A stretch of DNA of 64,000 bases, from NCBI GenBank assembly GCA_903859715.1, contig CAIONS010000056.1:305181-369180 (forward strand), given 5' to 3'. The stretch's first letter is position 1. Each line of letters opens with the position of its first letter. The stretch comes from an uncultured Opitutia bacterium (GTDB lineage Bacteria > Verrucomicrobiota > Verrucomicrobiia > Opitutales > Opitutaceae). The notes under the pieces were generated by a model. That model saw only the letters and a program-made list of their open reading frames with translations, ran no database searches and was not told the DNA's origin. This document shows, one piece after another, positions 41,651-50,155 of the stretch. A program made the translations under genes and the position numbers.

Positions 41651-42628
41651 TCAGGCCATGAGCTCGAGGGCGGCCTTGAGCACGCGCTGGGGATTCGGGA
41701 GCTGCTCGGCCTCGACCGGCGGGCTGTAAATGGCAGGCGCGTCGATCGTGGTGAGGCGGTGGATCGGGGCGTCGAGTTCGTCGAAGGCCTCGCGCTGGAT
41801 CATGAACGCGAGCTGGGAGCCGACGCTGGCAAAGGGCTTCTGTTCCTCGACGATGAGGACGCGGTGCGTCTTGGCGACGGACTTGAGCACGGTGTCGATA
41901 TCGAGCGGGCGGATGGTGCGGAGGTCGACGACTTCGACGGAGATGTCATGCTCCTTCTGGAGCAGATCGGCGGCGGCGAGCGAGTGCAGGACGCAACGGC
42001 CGTAGGTGACGATGGTGAGATCGGTGCCCGCGCGCTTCACGTCGGCCAGGCCGAGCGGAATGAGGTGCTCGCCTTCGGGAACTTCGCCCTTGTCGCCGTA
42101 GAGGATGGTGTTCTCGAGGAAGAAGACCGGGTCGTTGTCGCGGATGGCGGACTTGAGCAGGCCCTTGGCGTCGGCGGGAGTGGAGGGAACCACGACTTTC
42201 ACGCCGGGATGGCTGGCGAGGATGTTTTCCGGGGTGTGCGAGTGGGTGGCGCCGACGTTGGTGCCGCCGTTGGCCGGGCCGCGGATGACGATCGGGCAGT
42301 TGATCAGGCCGCCGGACATGTAGCGGACGTTGGCGGCGTTGTTCAGGATCTGGTCGAACGCGACCGAGTAGAAACTCCAGAACATCAGCTCCATCACGGG
42401 ACGGATGCCGAGCATCGAGGCGCCGACGCCCATGCCGATGAAACCGGCCTCGGAGATCGGCGTGTCGACGATGCGCTTCGGGCCGAACTTGGCGAGGAGC
42501 CCTTCGGTGACCTTGTAGGCGCCGTTGAACTGGGCGACTTCCTCGCCGAGGACGACGACATTGGCATCGCGTTCCAGCTCTTCAGCAAGGGCGTGGCGGA
42601 TGGCTTCGCGGTAATTGATGACAGGCAT
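41651..42628 (-). CDS. Pyruvate dehydrogenase E1 component subunit beta
   Basis: A 325-residue E1-beta. Seen: YREAIRHALAEELERDANVV, GLLAKFGPKRIVDTPISEAG, FIGMGVGASMLGIRPVMELM, QILNNAANVRYMSGG, and the C-terminal VEEQKPFASVGSQLAFMIQR. With E1-alpha it decarboxylates pyruvate and acetylates lipoamide using thiamine diphosphate. It lies 49 bases upstream of E2 and 85 bases downstream of E1-alpha. Confidence 0.95.
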   Translation of the reverse strand: MPVINYREAIRHALAEELERDANVVVLGEEVAQFNGAYKVTEGLLAKFGPKRIVDTPISEAGFIGMGVGASMLGIRPVMELMFWSFYSVAFDQILNNAANVRYMSGGLINCPIVIRGPANGGTNVGATHSHTPENILASHPGVKVVVPSTPADAKGLLKSAIRDNDPVFFLENTILYGDKGEVPEGEHLIPLGLADVKRAGTDLTIVTYGRCVLHSLAAADLLQKEHDISVEVVDLRTIRPLDIDTVLKSVAKTHRVLIVEEQKPFASVGSQLAFMIQREAFDELDAPIHRLTTIDAPAIYSPPVEAEQLPNPQRVLKAALELMA

Positions 42629-42642
42629 GGGGGAGAGTTTTA

Positions 42643-42695
42643 TATGGAACTCAGGAAATCAGGAACGGATGCAGTTGGGTTTCCGGCTTTCCACA
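42643..42695. repeat. Degenerate GTGGAACTC-type inverted repeat
   Basis: Left arm ATATGGAACTCAGGAAATCA and on (42642-42667) is nearly intact. The right arm (TTTCCGGCTTTCCACA, 42680-42695) has lost most pairing. Same family as 6662-6730. It separates E1-beta from E1-alpha inside the operon, so it does not seem to stop transcription there. Confidence 0.75.
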
Positions 42696-42713
42696 GTAAA
42701 TGGGTTGAATTCC

Positions 42714-43871
42714 TTAATCGAAGAAGAGGCGGCCCTGGGATTTGCGCTCGGAGGGGTTATCGATCTCCCAGTAAACATCCTTCTGGATGTCATCGGGAGT
42801 CGGGAAGGGACTGGCCTCGGCGAAGTCCGCGGCAGCATCGGCCTCGGCGCGGGCGGCCTGGTCGATCTTCTCGATCAAGGCGTCATCGAGCACGCCCTCG
42901 GCGACGAGCGTGTTCTGGAAAACCTGGATCGGGTCTTTCGTGCGGCGGTATTCCTCGATCTCGGTCTTGGCGCGATAGGTATTGTCGGGGTCGGCGACGG
43001 AGTGGCCGCGATAACGATAGGTGCGGATCTCGACGACGGCTGGCTTGGATTCCTCGCGGGCAGCGCGGAGAAATTTATCCATCACGGCGCGGACGTCGTA
43101 GACATCATGGCCGTCGCAGACGCCCCAGGCCATGTTGTAGCCCTCGGCACGCTTCGCGAGTTCGCCCGCGGAGGAGCGCTCCTGGCTCGTGCCCATGGAG
43201 TAGCCGTTGTTCTCAATCACGAAGACCACGGGCAGCTGCCAGAGGGAGGCGAGATTGTAGGCCTCGTGGACTGCGCCCTGGTTGACGGCGCCGTCACCCA
43301 TGAACGCCATCGCGGCGCCCTTGAGACCCTTGTACTTCAGGGCGTAGGCGAGGCCGGTGCCGAGGGGGATCTGGCCGCCGACGATACCATGGCCGCCCCA
43401 GAAATTCCGATCGGGCGCAAAGTAGTGCATCGAGCCGCCCTTGCCCTTGGAGCAACCGGTGGCCTTGCCGTAGAGCTCGGCCATGAGCTCGTTGACGCCC
43501 ATGCCGACGGCGATGGCGTGGCCATGGTCGCGATAGGCGGTGATGACGTGGTCATGCTTGCCCATGAGGGAGCAGCAGCCGACGGCGACAGCTTCCTGGC
43601 CGATGTAGAGATGGAGAAAGCCGCCGATTTTCTTGGCCTGGTAGGCACGCAGCGAGCGCTCCTCAAAACGGCGGATGCGCATCATCGTGCGGAAAAGATC
43701 GACCCGGGCCTCCTTGCCCAGCTGCTGGTTGATGGCGGCGCTGGAAGACGGACTGGCGCTTTGGACGCTGTCGTCGGCTTTCTTGTCGGCAGTGGCGCTG
43801 GGTTTTTTGGTCACGGAGAGAAGATTCTTTAGGTTAAACGAAAAGTCTTTGGCGGATGCCCTAGAAATCAA
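42714..43871 (-). CDS. Pyruvate dehydrogenase E1 component subunit alpha
   Basis: A 385-residue E1-alpha. TPP-binding motif GDGAVNQGAVHEAYNLASLW followed by PVVFVIENNGYSMGTSQER; the phosphorylation-loop-like YRYRGHSVADPDNTYR. The N-terminus is a low-complexity Ser/Ala/Lys stretch. The frame is open to TTG 43871; a GTG at 43814 is an equal candidate. No Shine-Dalgarno before either. First gene of the operon. Confidence 0.93.
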   Translation of the reverse strand: MISRASAKDFSFNLKNLLSVTKKPSATADKKADDSVQSASPSSSAAINQQLGKEARVDLFRTMMRIRRFEERSLRAYQAKKIGGFLHLYIGQEAVAVGCCSLMGKHDHVITAYRDHGHAIAVGMGVNELMAELYGKATGCSKGKGGSMHYFAPDRNFWGGHGIVGGQIPLGTGLAYALKYKGLKGAAMAFMGDGAVNQGAVHEAYNLASLWQLPVVFVIENNGYSMGTSQERSSAGELAKRAEGYNMAWGVCDGHDVYDVRAVMDKFLRAAREESKPAVVEIRTYRYRGHSVADPDNTYRAKTEIEEYRRTKDPIQVFQNTLVAEGVLDDALIEKIDQAARAEADAAADFAEASPFPTPDDIQKDVYWEIDNPSERKSQGRLFFD

Positions 43872-43880
43872 GTGTTTAGT

Positions 43881-43930
43881 CCCGGTTTAAACCCGGGATG
43901 ACACGGCCCGACCCCGCGTCAGCGCGGGGT
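43881..43930. repeat. Two small GC-rich hairpins
   Basis: CCCGGTTTAAACCCGGG (43881-43897) and ACCCCGCGTCAGCGCGGGGT (43911-43930). The second overlaps the stop of the Nudix gene. They may act as transcription stops or be repeat debris. Confidence 0.5.
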
Positions 43931-44422
43931 GATTTCCTCGACGGTAACCTGCACGGGTTGGCCCGGGGCGCAATCCGCGCGCAGCGCCACAAACCGGTCG
44001 CGATGCTGGTCATAGATTGGCCAGAGGGCGCGGCGGTCGGTTTCGGGGATGGCGAGGCGAGTGATAGCGTCGCGGGAGAAGAAGCCGAACTTCCCCTCTT
44101 CCATGTCCGGCGGGAGGCCGCCGATGGGCTTCCGGCAGCGAAAAAGAAACATGAGCCAGTGCGACTCGCCCTCGTAGGCCTTTTCCGCGATCATCGCGAA
44201 GAGGTGCAGGTCATCGGTCGTGACCTCAAACCCGGTTTCCTCACGGGTTTCGCGCACGGCACACTCAAACGGGGACTCGCCGGTGGCGGTCTCGAGCTTG
44301 CCGCCGATAGGACTCCACACGCCGAGATTCGGCGGCTTGGCGCGAAGCAAGAGCAGGTGCTCGCCCGCGGCATTTTCGAGGAAAACCAGGACGGCGATTT
44401 TGTAGGAAAGGGAAGGAGTCAT
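43919..44422 (-). CDS. Nudix hydrolase
   Basis: A 167-residue protein read from ATG 44422 (MTPSLSYKIAVLVFLENAAG). The Nudix box is present but has about two extra residues before the first Glu: GGKLETATGESPFECAVRET, then REETGF. Upstream GVWSPIGGKLE and downstream DDLHLFAMIAEKAYEGESHW fit a nucleoside diphosphate hydrolase. The gene stands between the pdh operon and the pilus operon; its substrate is unknown. A longer frame to 44473 exists but lacks support. Confidence 0.88.
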   Translation of the reverse strand: MTPSLSYKIAVLVFLENAAGEHLLLLRAKPPNLGVWSPIGGKLETATGESPFECAVRETREETGFEVTTDDLHLFAMIAEKAYEGESHWLMFLFRCRKPIGGLPPDMEEGKFGFFSRDAITRLAIPETDRRALWPIYDQHRDRFVALRADCAPGQPVQVTVEEITPR

Positions 44423-44603
44423 CAGCGATGAATGGGCGAATTTCGAGCGTAGTGGCCACTGCGGCCGCAACAAGACTGCATTGAAGGCGGATTTTACCGG
44501 ATACTCGGTAGCCGGCGATGTTTCGCTGCAAGGAGGAGGTCTGCATCTTCGATGAATTCAGTTTATCGCACGCCTTAACCCCCCTTGGCGCGCGATTGAT
44601 CCA

Positions 44604-46244
44604 ATGAAATCATCCCGCATAAGTGTCGTCGATGTCGGTGCATGCCATGTCGCGGTCGCGGAGTTCGCGATCACCGGTCCGGACAAAATGATCCTGCAGG
44701 AATTCGCCCAGCAGACGCAGGGCGCGGATCCCGCATTGGACGCAGGCTGGGTCGAGCGGACCGCGCAGGCGCTCTCAGTCATGGCGACGGCGAGCCGGAC
44801 GAGTGGGGCGGTGAGGATCGCGATCCCGGGATATCTCGCCCTGACCAAATTTATCAAGACGCTTTCCGTGGCTGCGGCGAAGCGCGGAAAAATCATCGAG
44901 TTCGAAGCCTCGCAGGCCATTCCGTATCTGTTGGCCGAAGTGGTGTGGGAGCATGCCGTCCTTGCCGATGATGGGCGCGATCTGGAGATGGTCGTCACCG
45001 CAGCCAAGCGCGATCCCGTGGAGCGGATCTGTGCGGCCGCGAAATCGGCGGGATACCGGGTTATCAGCGCCCGGGCCTCGGCGCATGCGCTGGAGAGTGC
45101 GTTTCGTTGGAATTATTCCGAGGTCACCGCGTCGGTGCTGGTGGTGGATATTGGCGCGCGGACGACGACGCTGATGATCGGCGGACCGGACCGTTTCCAC
45201 GTCCGTACCCTTCCGATCGCCGGAAATACGATCACCACGGCCATTGCGGCGGACTTCCAACTCGATTTTGCCCAGACCGAGTTGCTCAAGATCCGGGTTC
45301 TTTCGGCGGATCAGGCGGGTGGGCAGCCGGGCCGGCCGGCGGTGCAACGTGCCACGGGAAATTTCATTGCCCAGCTGCAGCTCGAGATCGCCCGCTCGAT
45401 CACCAATCATCTCCGGCAGGCCGGCGCGACGCCCCCGGCGATCATTTATCTGACGGGTGGAGGATCGTTGATGTCGGGACTGGAGGAAGCTCTGGCGAAA
45501 AAATTTCAATGCCGCGTCGAACGCTACGATCCGTTTCGGAAAGTGGAGCTTTCTCCTCATGCCCGGGCCGCCGGGGCGGCGGCGTCCGGTCACCTGCTGG
45601 CCAATCTTGTCGGATTGGCGCGGACGGCAGTGACGTCCCCGAGGGACGAGACCGGACTGTTGCCTCCGGCGATCCGGGAGGAGCAGGCGTTTCGCCGGCG
45701 CCAGCCGTTGCTGTTGGGCGTGATGGCCCTGCTTGCAGTGGCGCTGCTGTCTCCGGTCCGATATTATCATCGGCTCGCGCAACTGACCGCGGCGCAGGCG
45801 GCCGAGATCAACGCGCAGCTGCAGCCACTGCAACAGACGGCGAGTCGCAATGCCCGTCATCTGGCGGAAATCAAGGCGACGCAGGAGAGAGTTGCGGTGA
45901 TCCGGCGTTTGGTTGAGGCCAAGTCCACGTGGGTGGAATTTCTGGCCGACCTGCAGCAACGTCTCGGTGAGGTCGAAGATGGCTGGCTGGACCAGCTGGC
46001 GGTGGTGCCATCGACGACGGCGGCATCGGGGTTGGAGCTTACGGTGAGCGGCCGCCTGCTGGACACGCACAATCCCGTTTCGAAAGTCAGCCCCGAGTCG
46101 GACGAACGGGCCAGGCAGCTGCTCGTGCGTTTGGCCGGATCGCCGTTTGTCACAGCCGTCCGGAATGAGCGGTTCGATAATTCGCAGCCCGGGCTGCTGC
46201 GCTTCGATTGCACGCTGGCCATCGACCCGCGCCATCCCCTCTGA
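44604..46244 (+). CDS. PilM-PilN fusion, Amuc_1101-like pilus complex protein
   Basis: A 546-residue protein. Residues 1-350 are an actin-fold PilM: ISVVDVGACHVAVAEFAI near the start, SVLVVDIGARTTTLMIGG (phosphate loop) and YLTGGGSLMSGLEEALAKKF. Residues ~368-388 are a membrane segment (LLLGVMALLAVALLSPVRYY). After it come a coiled coil and a C-terminal domain like PilN (VEFLADLQQRLGEVEDGWLD, then GLELTVSGRLLDTH). Thus cytoplasmic PilM and the inner-membrane PilN are one chain. The operon continues PilO-like, PilP-like, secretin, all on the plus strand. It would form the inner-membrane platform of a type IV pilus-like machine. Confidence 0.85.
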   Translation: MKSSRISVVDVGACHVAVAEFAITGPDKMILQEFAQQTQGADPALDAGWVERTAQALSVMATASRTSGAVRIAIPGYLALTKFIKTLSVAAAKRGKIIEFEASQAIPYLLAEVVWEHAVLADDGRDLEMVVTAAKRDPVERICAAAKSAGYRVISARASAHALESAFRWNYSEVTASVLVVDIGARTTTLMIGGPDRFHVRTLPIAGNTITTAIAADFQLDFAQTELLKIRVLSADQAGGQPGRPAVQRATGNFIAQLQLEIARSITNHLRQAGATPPAIIYLTGGGSLMSGLEEALAKKFQCRVERYDPFRKVELSPHARAAGAAASGHLLANLVGLARTAVTSPRDETGLLPPAIREEQAFRRRQPLLLGVMALLAVALLSPVRYYHRLAQLTAAQAAEINAQLQPLQQTASRNARHLAEIKATQERVAVIRRLVEAKSTWVEFLADLQQRLGEVEDGWLDQLAVVPSTTAASGLELTVSGRLLDTHNPVSKVSPESDERARQLLVRLAGSPFVTAVRNERFDNSQPGLLRFDCTLAIDPRHPL

Positions 46245-46254
46245 GCAGACCGGT

Positions 46255-47181
46255 ATGAACACACTGCGAAAAAATCCCCTTTTCACTCTGGCGTTGGTGA
46301 CGTTGAGCCTCGTCGTGCTGGCCGAGGCTTGGAGCCTTCAGGCCAGTTACGCGGCCTGGCGATCGGCGCGGCGGCAACTTGATCAGGCCCGGCGGGAAAT
46401 GCGCGCCATGAACGGCTTGAGGCCGGCGCCGACGGCGGAGAATGCCGCGCTGATCGAGGAGGATCTGGCGGACAACCGGCACAGGCTGGCTGCACTGCAA
46501 GCCGAACTCGCAGGAGACGGGCCGGCGGCGGACGAATGGGAAGACGCGCTGGTGCCGCTGCAGCGTTCGGGGGCATTTTTTGATATCGCGGCATTTGTCG
46601 AAAAACTGCGCGACCTCGCCGAGCACAACGGCGTGCGCCTCAAGCCGGACGAGCGTTTCAGCTTTTCCGCATACGCCAACGAGGCACCCGAGTCCGGGCG
46701 CATTTCCGCGGTGTTTCACGAGCGGATGATCGTGCAACATTTGCTGGAGACCCTGATCGCGGCGCATCCGCATGAAGTGCTTTTGGTCCAGCGTGAGCGA
46801 GCGCGGCAGGCATTGGGAAAACCCGCCAGTGCCGGCGCTTTGGCTGCTCCACCCGGGCGGCTGGGCGGAGCGGGGGCGGGGGATTATTTCGAAATGGATC
46901 CCCGGTTTTCGCTGCGAGTTCCGGGCGCAGTGGAGACAAGGGCTTTTCGAGTCTCCTTCACGGGATACACGCCGGCCTTGCGCGAATGGCTGAATTGGCT
47001 GGCCGACTCCGAACTACCCCTGCTCGTGCGGATGGTGGAAGTTGCGCCCAGTGAGGCGGCAGCGAAGGGAGTCGTGGCGACGGCGGACGGTACAGGTCCG
47101 CTGATTCCCCGGCGGATGTCGCGTTTCGTCGTGACCGTCGAGTGGATCGATCCCGGGACCCTGGCGGCAAACGGCATCTGA
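46255..47181 (+). CDS. PilO-like protein, Amuc_1100 family
   Basis: A 308-residue bitopic protein read from ATG 46255 (MNTLRKNPLFTLALVTLSLV). A short cytoplasmic tail, one membrane segment (about residues 8-27), a coiled coil (SARRQLDQARREMRAMNGLR) and a C-terminal globular part (FRVSFTGYTPALREWLNWLA). Length and position match Amuc_1100 of Akkermansia muciniphila, an outer-surface protein noted for host signalling; here it is the PilO position of the operon, 10 bases after the PilM-PilN gene. Confidence 0.78.
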   Translation: MNTLRKNPLFTLALVTLSLVVLAEAWSLQASYAAWRSARRQLDQARREMRAMNGLRPAPTAENAALIEEDLADNRHRLAALQAELAGDGPAADEWEDALVPLQRSGAFFDIAAFVEKLRDLAEHNGVRLKPDERFSFSAYANEAPESGRISAVFHERMIVQHLLETLIAAHPHEVLLVQRERARQALGKPASAGALAAPPGRLGGAGAGDYFEMDPRFSLRVPGAVETRAFRVSFTGYTPALREWLNWLADSELPLLVRMVEVAPSEAAAKGVVATADGTGPLIPRRMSRFVVTVEWIDPGTLAANGI

Positions 47182-47184
47182 GTC

Positions 47185-48060
47185 ATGCGTGCAGCTACAA
47201 TAGATAAAATTTTGCTCGGTGTGGCCGCCACGGCTGTCCTGGTTTCGAGCGTGGGGTTTGGTTGGCGCGACTTTGTGCTGGGTCGCGGCCGTCAGGTATC
47301 CGGCGGCCGGGTGCGTTCGACTGCCATCCGCTACGTGCCGGTGCGGGATGGGTCTGTGCCGCAGGAGCCGGGCCGTTGGACCTCGCCGGCGGCGCAGCCG
47401 CGCGGGTCCAACTGGATCTATGAAGTGTTCGCTCCGCCGGAGATTTATTATGATGCGCGGGCGAATCGATTTGCGGTGGCGGCACCGGGCGAAGCGGTCG
47501 CAGTCGATCAGGCGGACGAGCCCGTCGGACTTGAACTCGTGGCGGTGAAACCACAGCTGTTTCCGCTGCAACTGGTCGGCTATGTTGGCGGCGAGGGCCA
47601 TTACCTCGGCTCGTTCGAGAACCGGTTGACGGGCGAGATGTTTTTAGCGGGAGCCGAGCGACAAGTTGCAACGTTGAACCTTGAGATCACGGATTTCGCG
47701 GTGCAGCGGTCGACAGATCCAGCCACCGGCAGTTCATTCACGAATCAGCCCGTGGCCAAGGCCGTGGTGCGCGAACTCCGCAGCGGGCGCGTGACCACGC
47801 TGACATCCGATGAACGCAGCTACACGGGTGAGCTGCTAGCGATGGTGGCGATCGATGACGACGACGATGAAACCGTTCGTGAACTTCGCCAAGGGGAGAA
47901 GCTGGAGCGTGCGGGCCAGACCTATACGCTTGACTGGCTCCAGCAGGAGCCGCCGGCGGTGGAAATCATCGTGACTTCTGCGGGCGAGTTGCCGCCGCAG
48001 CGGCGGACCCTGACTCCGCGGATGTCCCGGGCACCTCCGTCTGCAGAACCCCAAGACTGA
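47185..48060 (+). CDS. Pilus operon protein, Amuc_1099-like (PilP position)
   Basis: A 291-residue protein read from ATG 47185, 3 bases after the PilO-like stop. One N-terminal membrane segment (LLGVAATAVLVSSVGFGW). The mature part includes SNWIYEVFAPPEIYYDARAN, LELVAVKPQLFPLQLVGYVG and a C-terminal EIIVTSAGELPPQRRTLTPR. It is the position of PilP, the link between PilNO and the secretin, but the fold cannot be proven by sight. Confidence 0.7.
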   Translation: MRAATIDKILLGVAATAVLVSSVGFGWRDFVLGRGRQVSGGRVRSTAIRYVPVRDGSVPQEPGRWTSPAAQPRGSNWIYEVFAPPEIYYDARANRFAVAAPGEAVAVDQADEPVGLELVAVKPQLFPLQLVGYVGGEGHYLGSFENRLTGEMFLAGAERQVATLNLEITDFAVQRSTDPATGSSFTNQPVAKAVVRELRSGRVTTLTSDERSYTGELLAMVAIDDDDDETVRELRQGEKLERAGQTYTLDWLQQEPPAVEIIVTSAGELPPQRRTLTPRMSRAPPSAEPQD

Positions 48061-48068
48061 TTTACACC

Positions 48069-50030
48069 ATGAAAACCACCCCCCGTCTCAAATGCCTAGT
48101 CCCGATCATTGTCCCGGTCATTTTTATCGCATTGCCGCTGCCCAGCGGTTTTGGCGATGCACGCGCCCAGCCGGGTCTGCCGGCAGATACCCCGGTTGCC
48201 GTGGCTGAAAATGGGCCGGATGAGCTTGAGCGGATGGCCCGGGATCAAGCCGAGGCGGCTGCACGTGAACGCGAGAAAACGCGCACGCAACTGATCGAGG
48301 ACGTGACGCGAAGCTGGCAGCGGCCGGAGGTTTACCGGGAGCGCGAGGCGGCCAATGATTCTGCGGCCGCGATGGCCCCGATTCTGGGCAAGCTGAATGG
48401 GATTGTGCTGCCGACCGTGAGTTTTACGCGGGTTCCGATCGGGCAGGTGGTGACGGCGCTCAGTGCGGCATCGGAGGAATTCGATTCAACCGGTGTCACG
48501 CCGAAAGGAGTGAATATCGTGCTGCTGGATCCGAGCAACCGCGCTCCGCTGGTCACGCTTGGATTGCGCAACGTCTCGCTGAAACGCGCGCTCGATTTCG
48601 TCGTGGATTCCGCCGGCTACCAATATGTGGTGCAGGCGGATGCGGTGGTCGTGCGACCCGAAGGAGAACTGGCGTCGTTGGAAACCGCCTTTTTCCCGGT
48701 CACTCGCGCGACTGTCCTGCGGATGTCCGGTCTAAGTGTCACCGGACCAAGTCCGATGCCGGTCAAGCACGGGTCCCCGGCTGCTGGCGCCGCAGGCGAT
48801 GCAGGTGCGGTTGGCGATGGAGGAGGCGGCGAGACGCTGGCGATGAGACGCTTCCTGCAGCAGGCGGGCGTGAACTTTGACAACGTGCCCGGCTCGAATG
48901 TGGCCTACGATGGCTCCGCGATCATTGTCACCCAGACCGCGCGCAACTTGGAACGGGTCCGCACCATTCTGGCCCGCTATCACGACGTCCGCCAGGTGGA
49001 GATCGAGGCGAAGTTCATCGAGGTGCAGGAGGGTGCGCTGGAAGAGTTGGGGCTGAATTGGAGCGTCATGACCAAGCCGACCCAAGCCAATGCGGGGGCG
49101 CAGGCAACCTACGCAACCGTCAACCGCACGCTCGCCGGGGCGTTCACGAGTACCTCGAGCAGCCAGCAGGGAAGCATTGTCCGTCCGGAGGGACTCACGG
49201 TCTCCGCCGATGGCAGCGGCACGATCACCCCGGCGCTCAACCTCCCGATCATCAACAACGCGCCCCGGCTGCCGGGCGCGACCGATCTCGCGGCTGCGGC
49301 GGATCCATTGGCGAGGGTGGCAGGCGTGCTGGGCGAGTTTGATGTCGCGGCGGTCGTGCGCGCCCTGTCGCAGAAACAGGGAACCGATCTGCTGAGCGCG
49401 CCGAAGGTGACGGTGCTCTCGGGCAATCCGGCGACCATCACGGTCGCGCAGGAAATGCGGTTCCCGCAGAGTTTCGGGCAGACGCAAAGCCAGGTCGGCA
49501 CGGGCAACGCGAGCGGCGGAGGCTCGGCCGGCGTGGCAATTACGGCGGGAACCCCGCAGGAATTCACTTCGCGCAATATCGGCGTCGAGCTCAAGGTCAC
49601 GCCGACCGTGGAAGACGATGGCTACAGCATCAGCCTGGATCTCAATCCGCGGGTCACGGAGTTCGATGGCTTCGTGGAATATGGCGGACCGAGCATCGCC
49701 ATTTCCGGCAGCACGACGGTCACGGTGCCGTCGGGATTCTATCAACCGATTTTCTCCGTCCGCGACATCTCGACGAAAGTCACGATCTGGGACGGCGCCA
49801 CGCTGATGATGGGAGGCTTAACGAGGGAGGAAGTGAAGAATGTGACCGACAAGGTGCCGGTGTTGGGCGATATCCCGCTGCTGGGCCGGCTGTTCCGGTC
49901 CAAGGGGCAAACCACGCAGAAGCGCAACCTGATCATCTTTGTGCGGGCGCGGTTGGTGAACCCGGGTGGCGCGCCGATGAAGTCGTTGGTGCCCGAGCGT
50001 GACCAAAACCGGCTGGATCCGAAAATATAA
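48069..50030 (+). CDS. Type IV pilus-like secretin, Amuc_1098 family
   Basis: A 653-residue outer-membrane secretin. Signal peptide about residues 1-35 (VPIIVPVIFIALPLPSGFGD). N-domains: SFTRVPIGQVVTALSAASEE, then VLRMSGLSV and NLERVRTILARYHDVRQVEI (N1/KH-like). The secretin core has LSAPKVTVLSGNPATITVAQ, ISLDLNPRVTEFDGFVEYGG, SVRDISTKVTIWDGATLMMG and VPVLGDIPLLGRLFRSKGQT. Last gene of the pilus operon; it forms the outer-membrane channel. Confidence 0.93.
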   Translation: MKTTPRLKCLVPIIVPVIFIALPLPSGFGDARAQPGLPADTPVAVAENGPDELERMARDQAEAAAREREKTRTQLIEDVTRSWQRPEVYREREAANDSAAAMAPILGKLNGIVLPTVSFTRVPIGQVVTALSAASEEFDSTGVTPKGVNIVLLDPSNRAPLVTLGLRNVSLKRALDFVVDSAGYQYVVQADAVVVRPEGELASLETAFFPVTRATVLRMSGLSVTGPSPMPVKHGSPAAGAAGDAGAVGDGGGGETLAMRRFLQQAGVNFDNVPGSNVAYDGSAIIVTQTARNLERVRTILARYHDVRQVEIEAKFIEVQEGALEELGLNWSVMTKPTQANAGAQATYATVNRTLAGAFTSTSSSQQGSIVRPEGLTVSADGSGTITPALNLPIINNAPRLPGATDLAAAADPLARVAGVLGEFDVAAVVRALSQKQGTDLLSAPKVTVLSGNPATITVAQEMRFPQSFGQTQSQVGTGNASGGGSAGVAITAGTPQEFTSRNIGVELKVTPTVEDDGYSISLDLNPRVTEFDGFVEYGGPSIAISGSTTVTVPSGFYQPIFSVRDISTKVTIWDGATLMMGGLTREEVKNVTDKVPVLGDIPLLGRLFRSKGQTTQKRNLIIFVRARLVNPGGAPMKSLVPERDQNRLDPKI

Positions 50031-50155
50031 TGTACTGATCCGAGTGGATGGATTGTTTCGTCGCAGGTCTTCCAGACTCTTGGTGATGACAAACCAGTAC
50101 AGTACCATCCTGCACGGTGCCTTGACCCGATACGGGGTGTGATCTCTCATCGGGC

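Noticed and set aside
44552..44578. Eight-codon leader peptide (MNSVYRTP) upstream of the pilus operon, preceded by AGGAGG
   Set aside because: Very short, spacing to the purine-rich site is long (about 12 bases), and no attenuator-like hairpins were seen.
50031..50155. Structured RNA between the secretin and exonuclease genes
   Set aside because: Only a 7-bp TGTACTG/CAGTACA pair with a 57-base loop was found, which is too weak to call.
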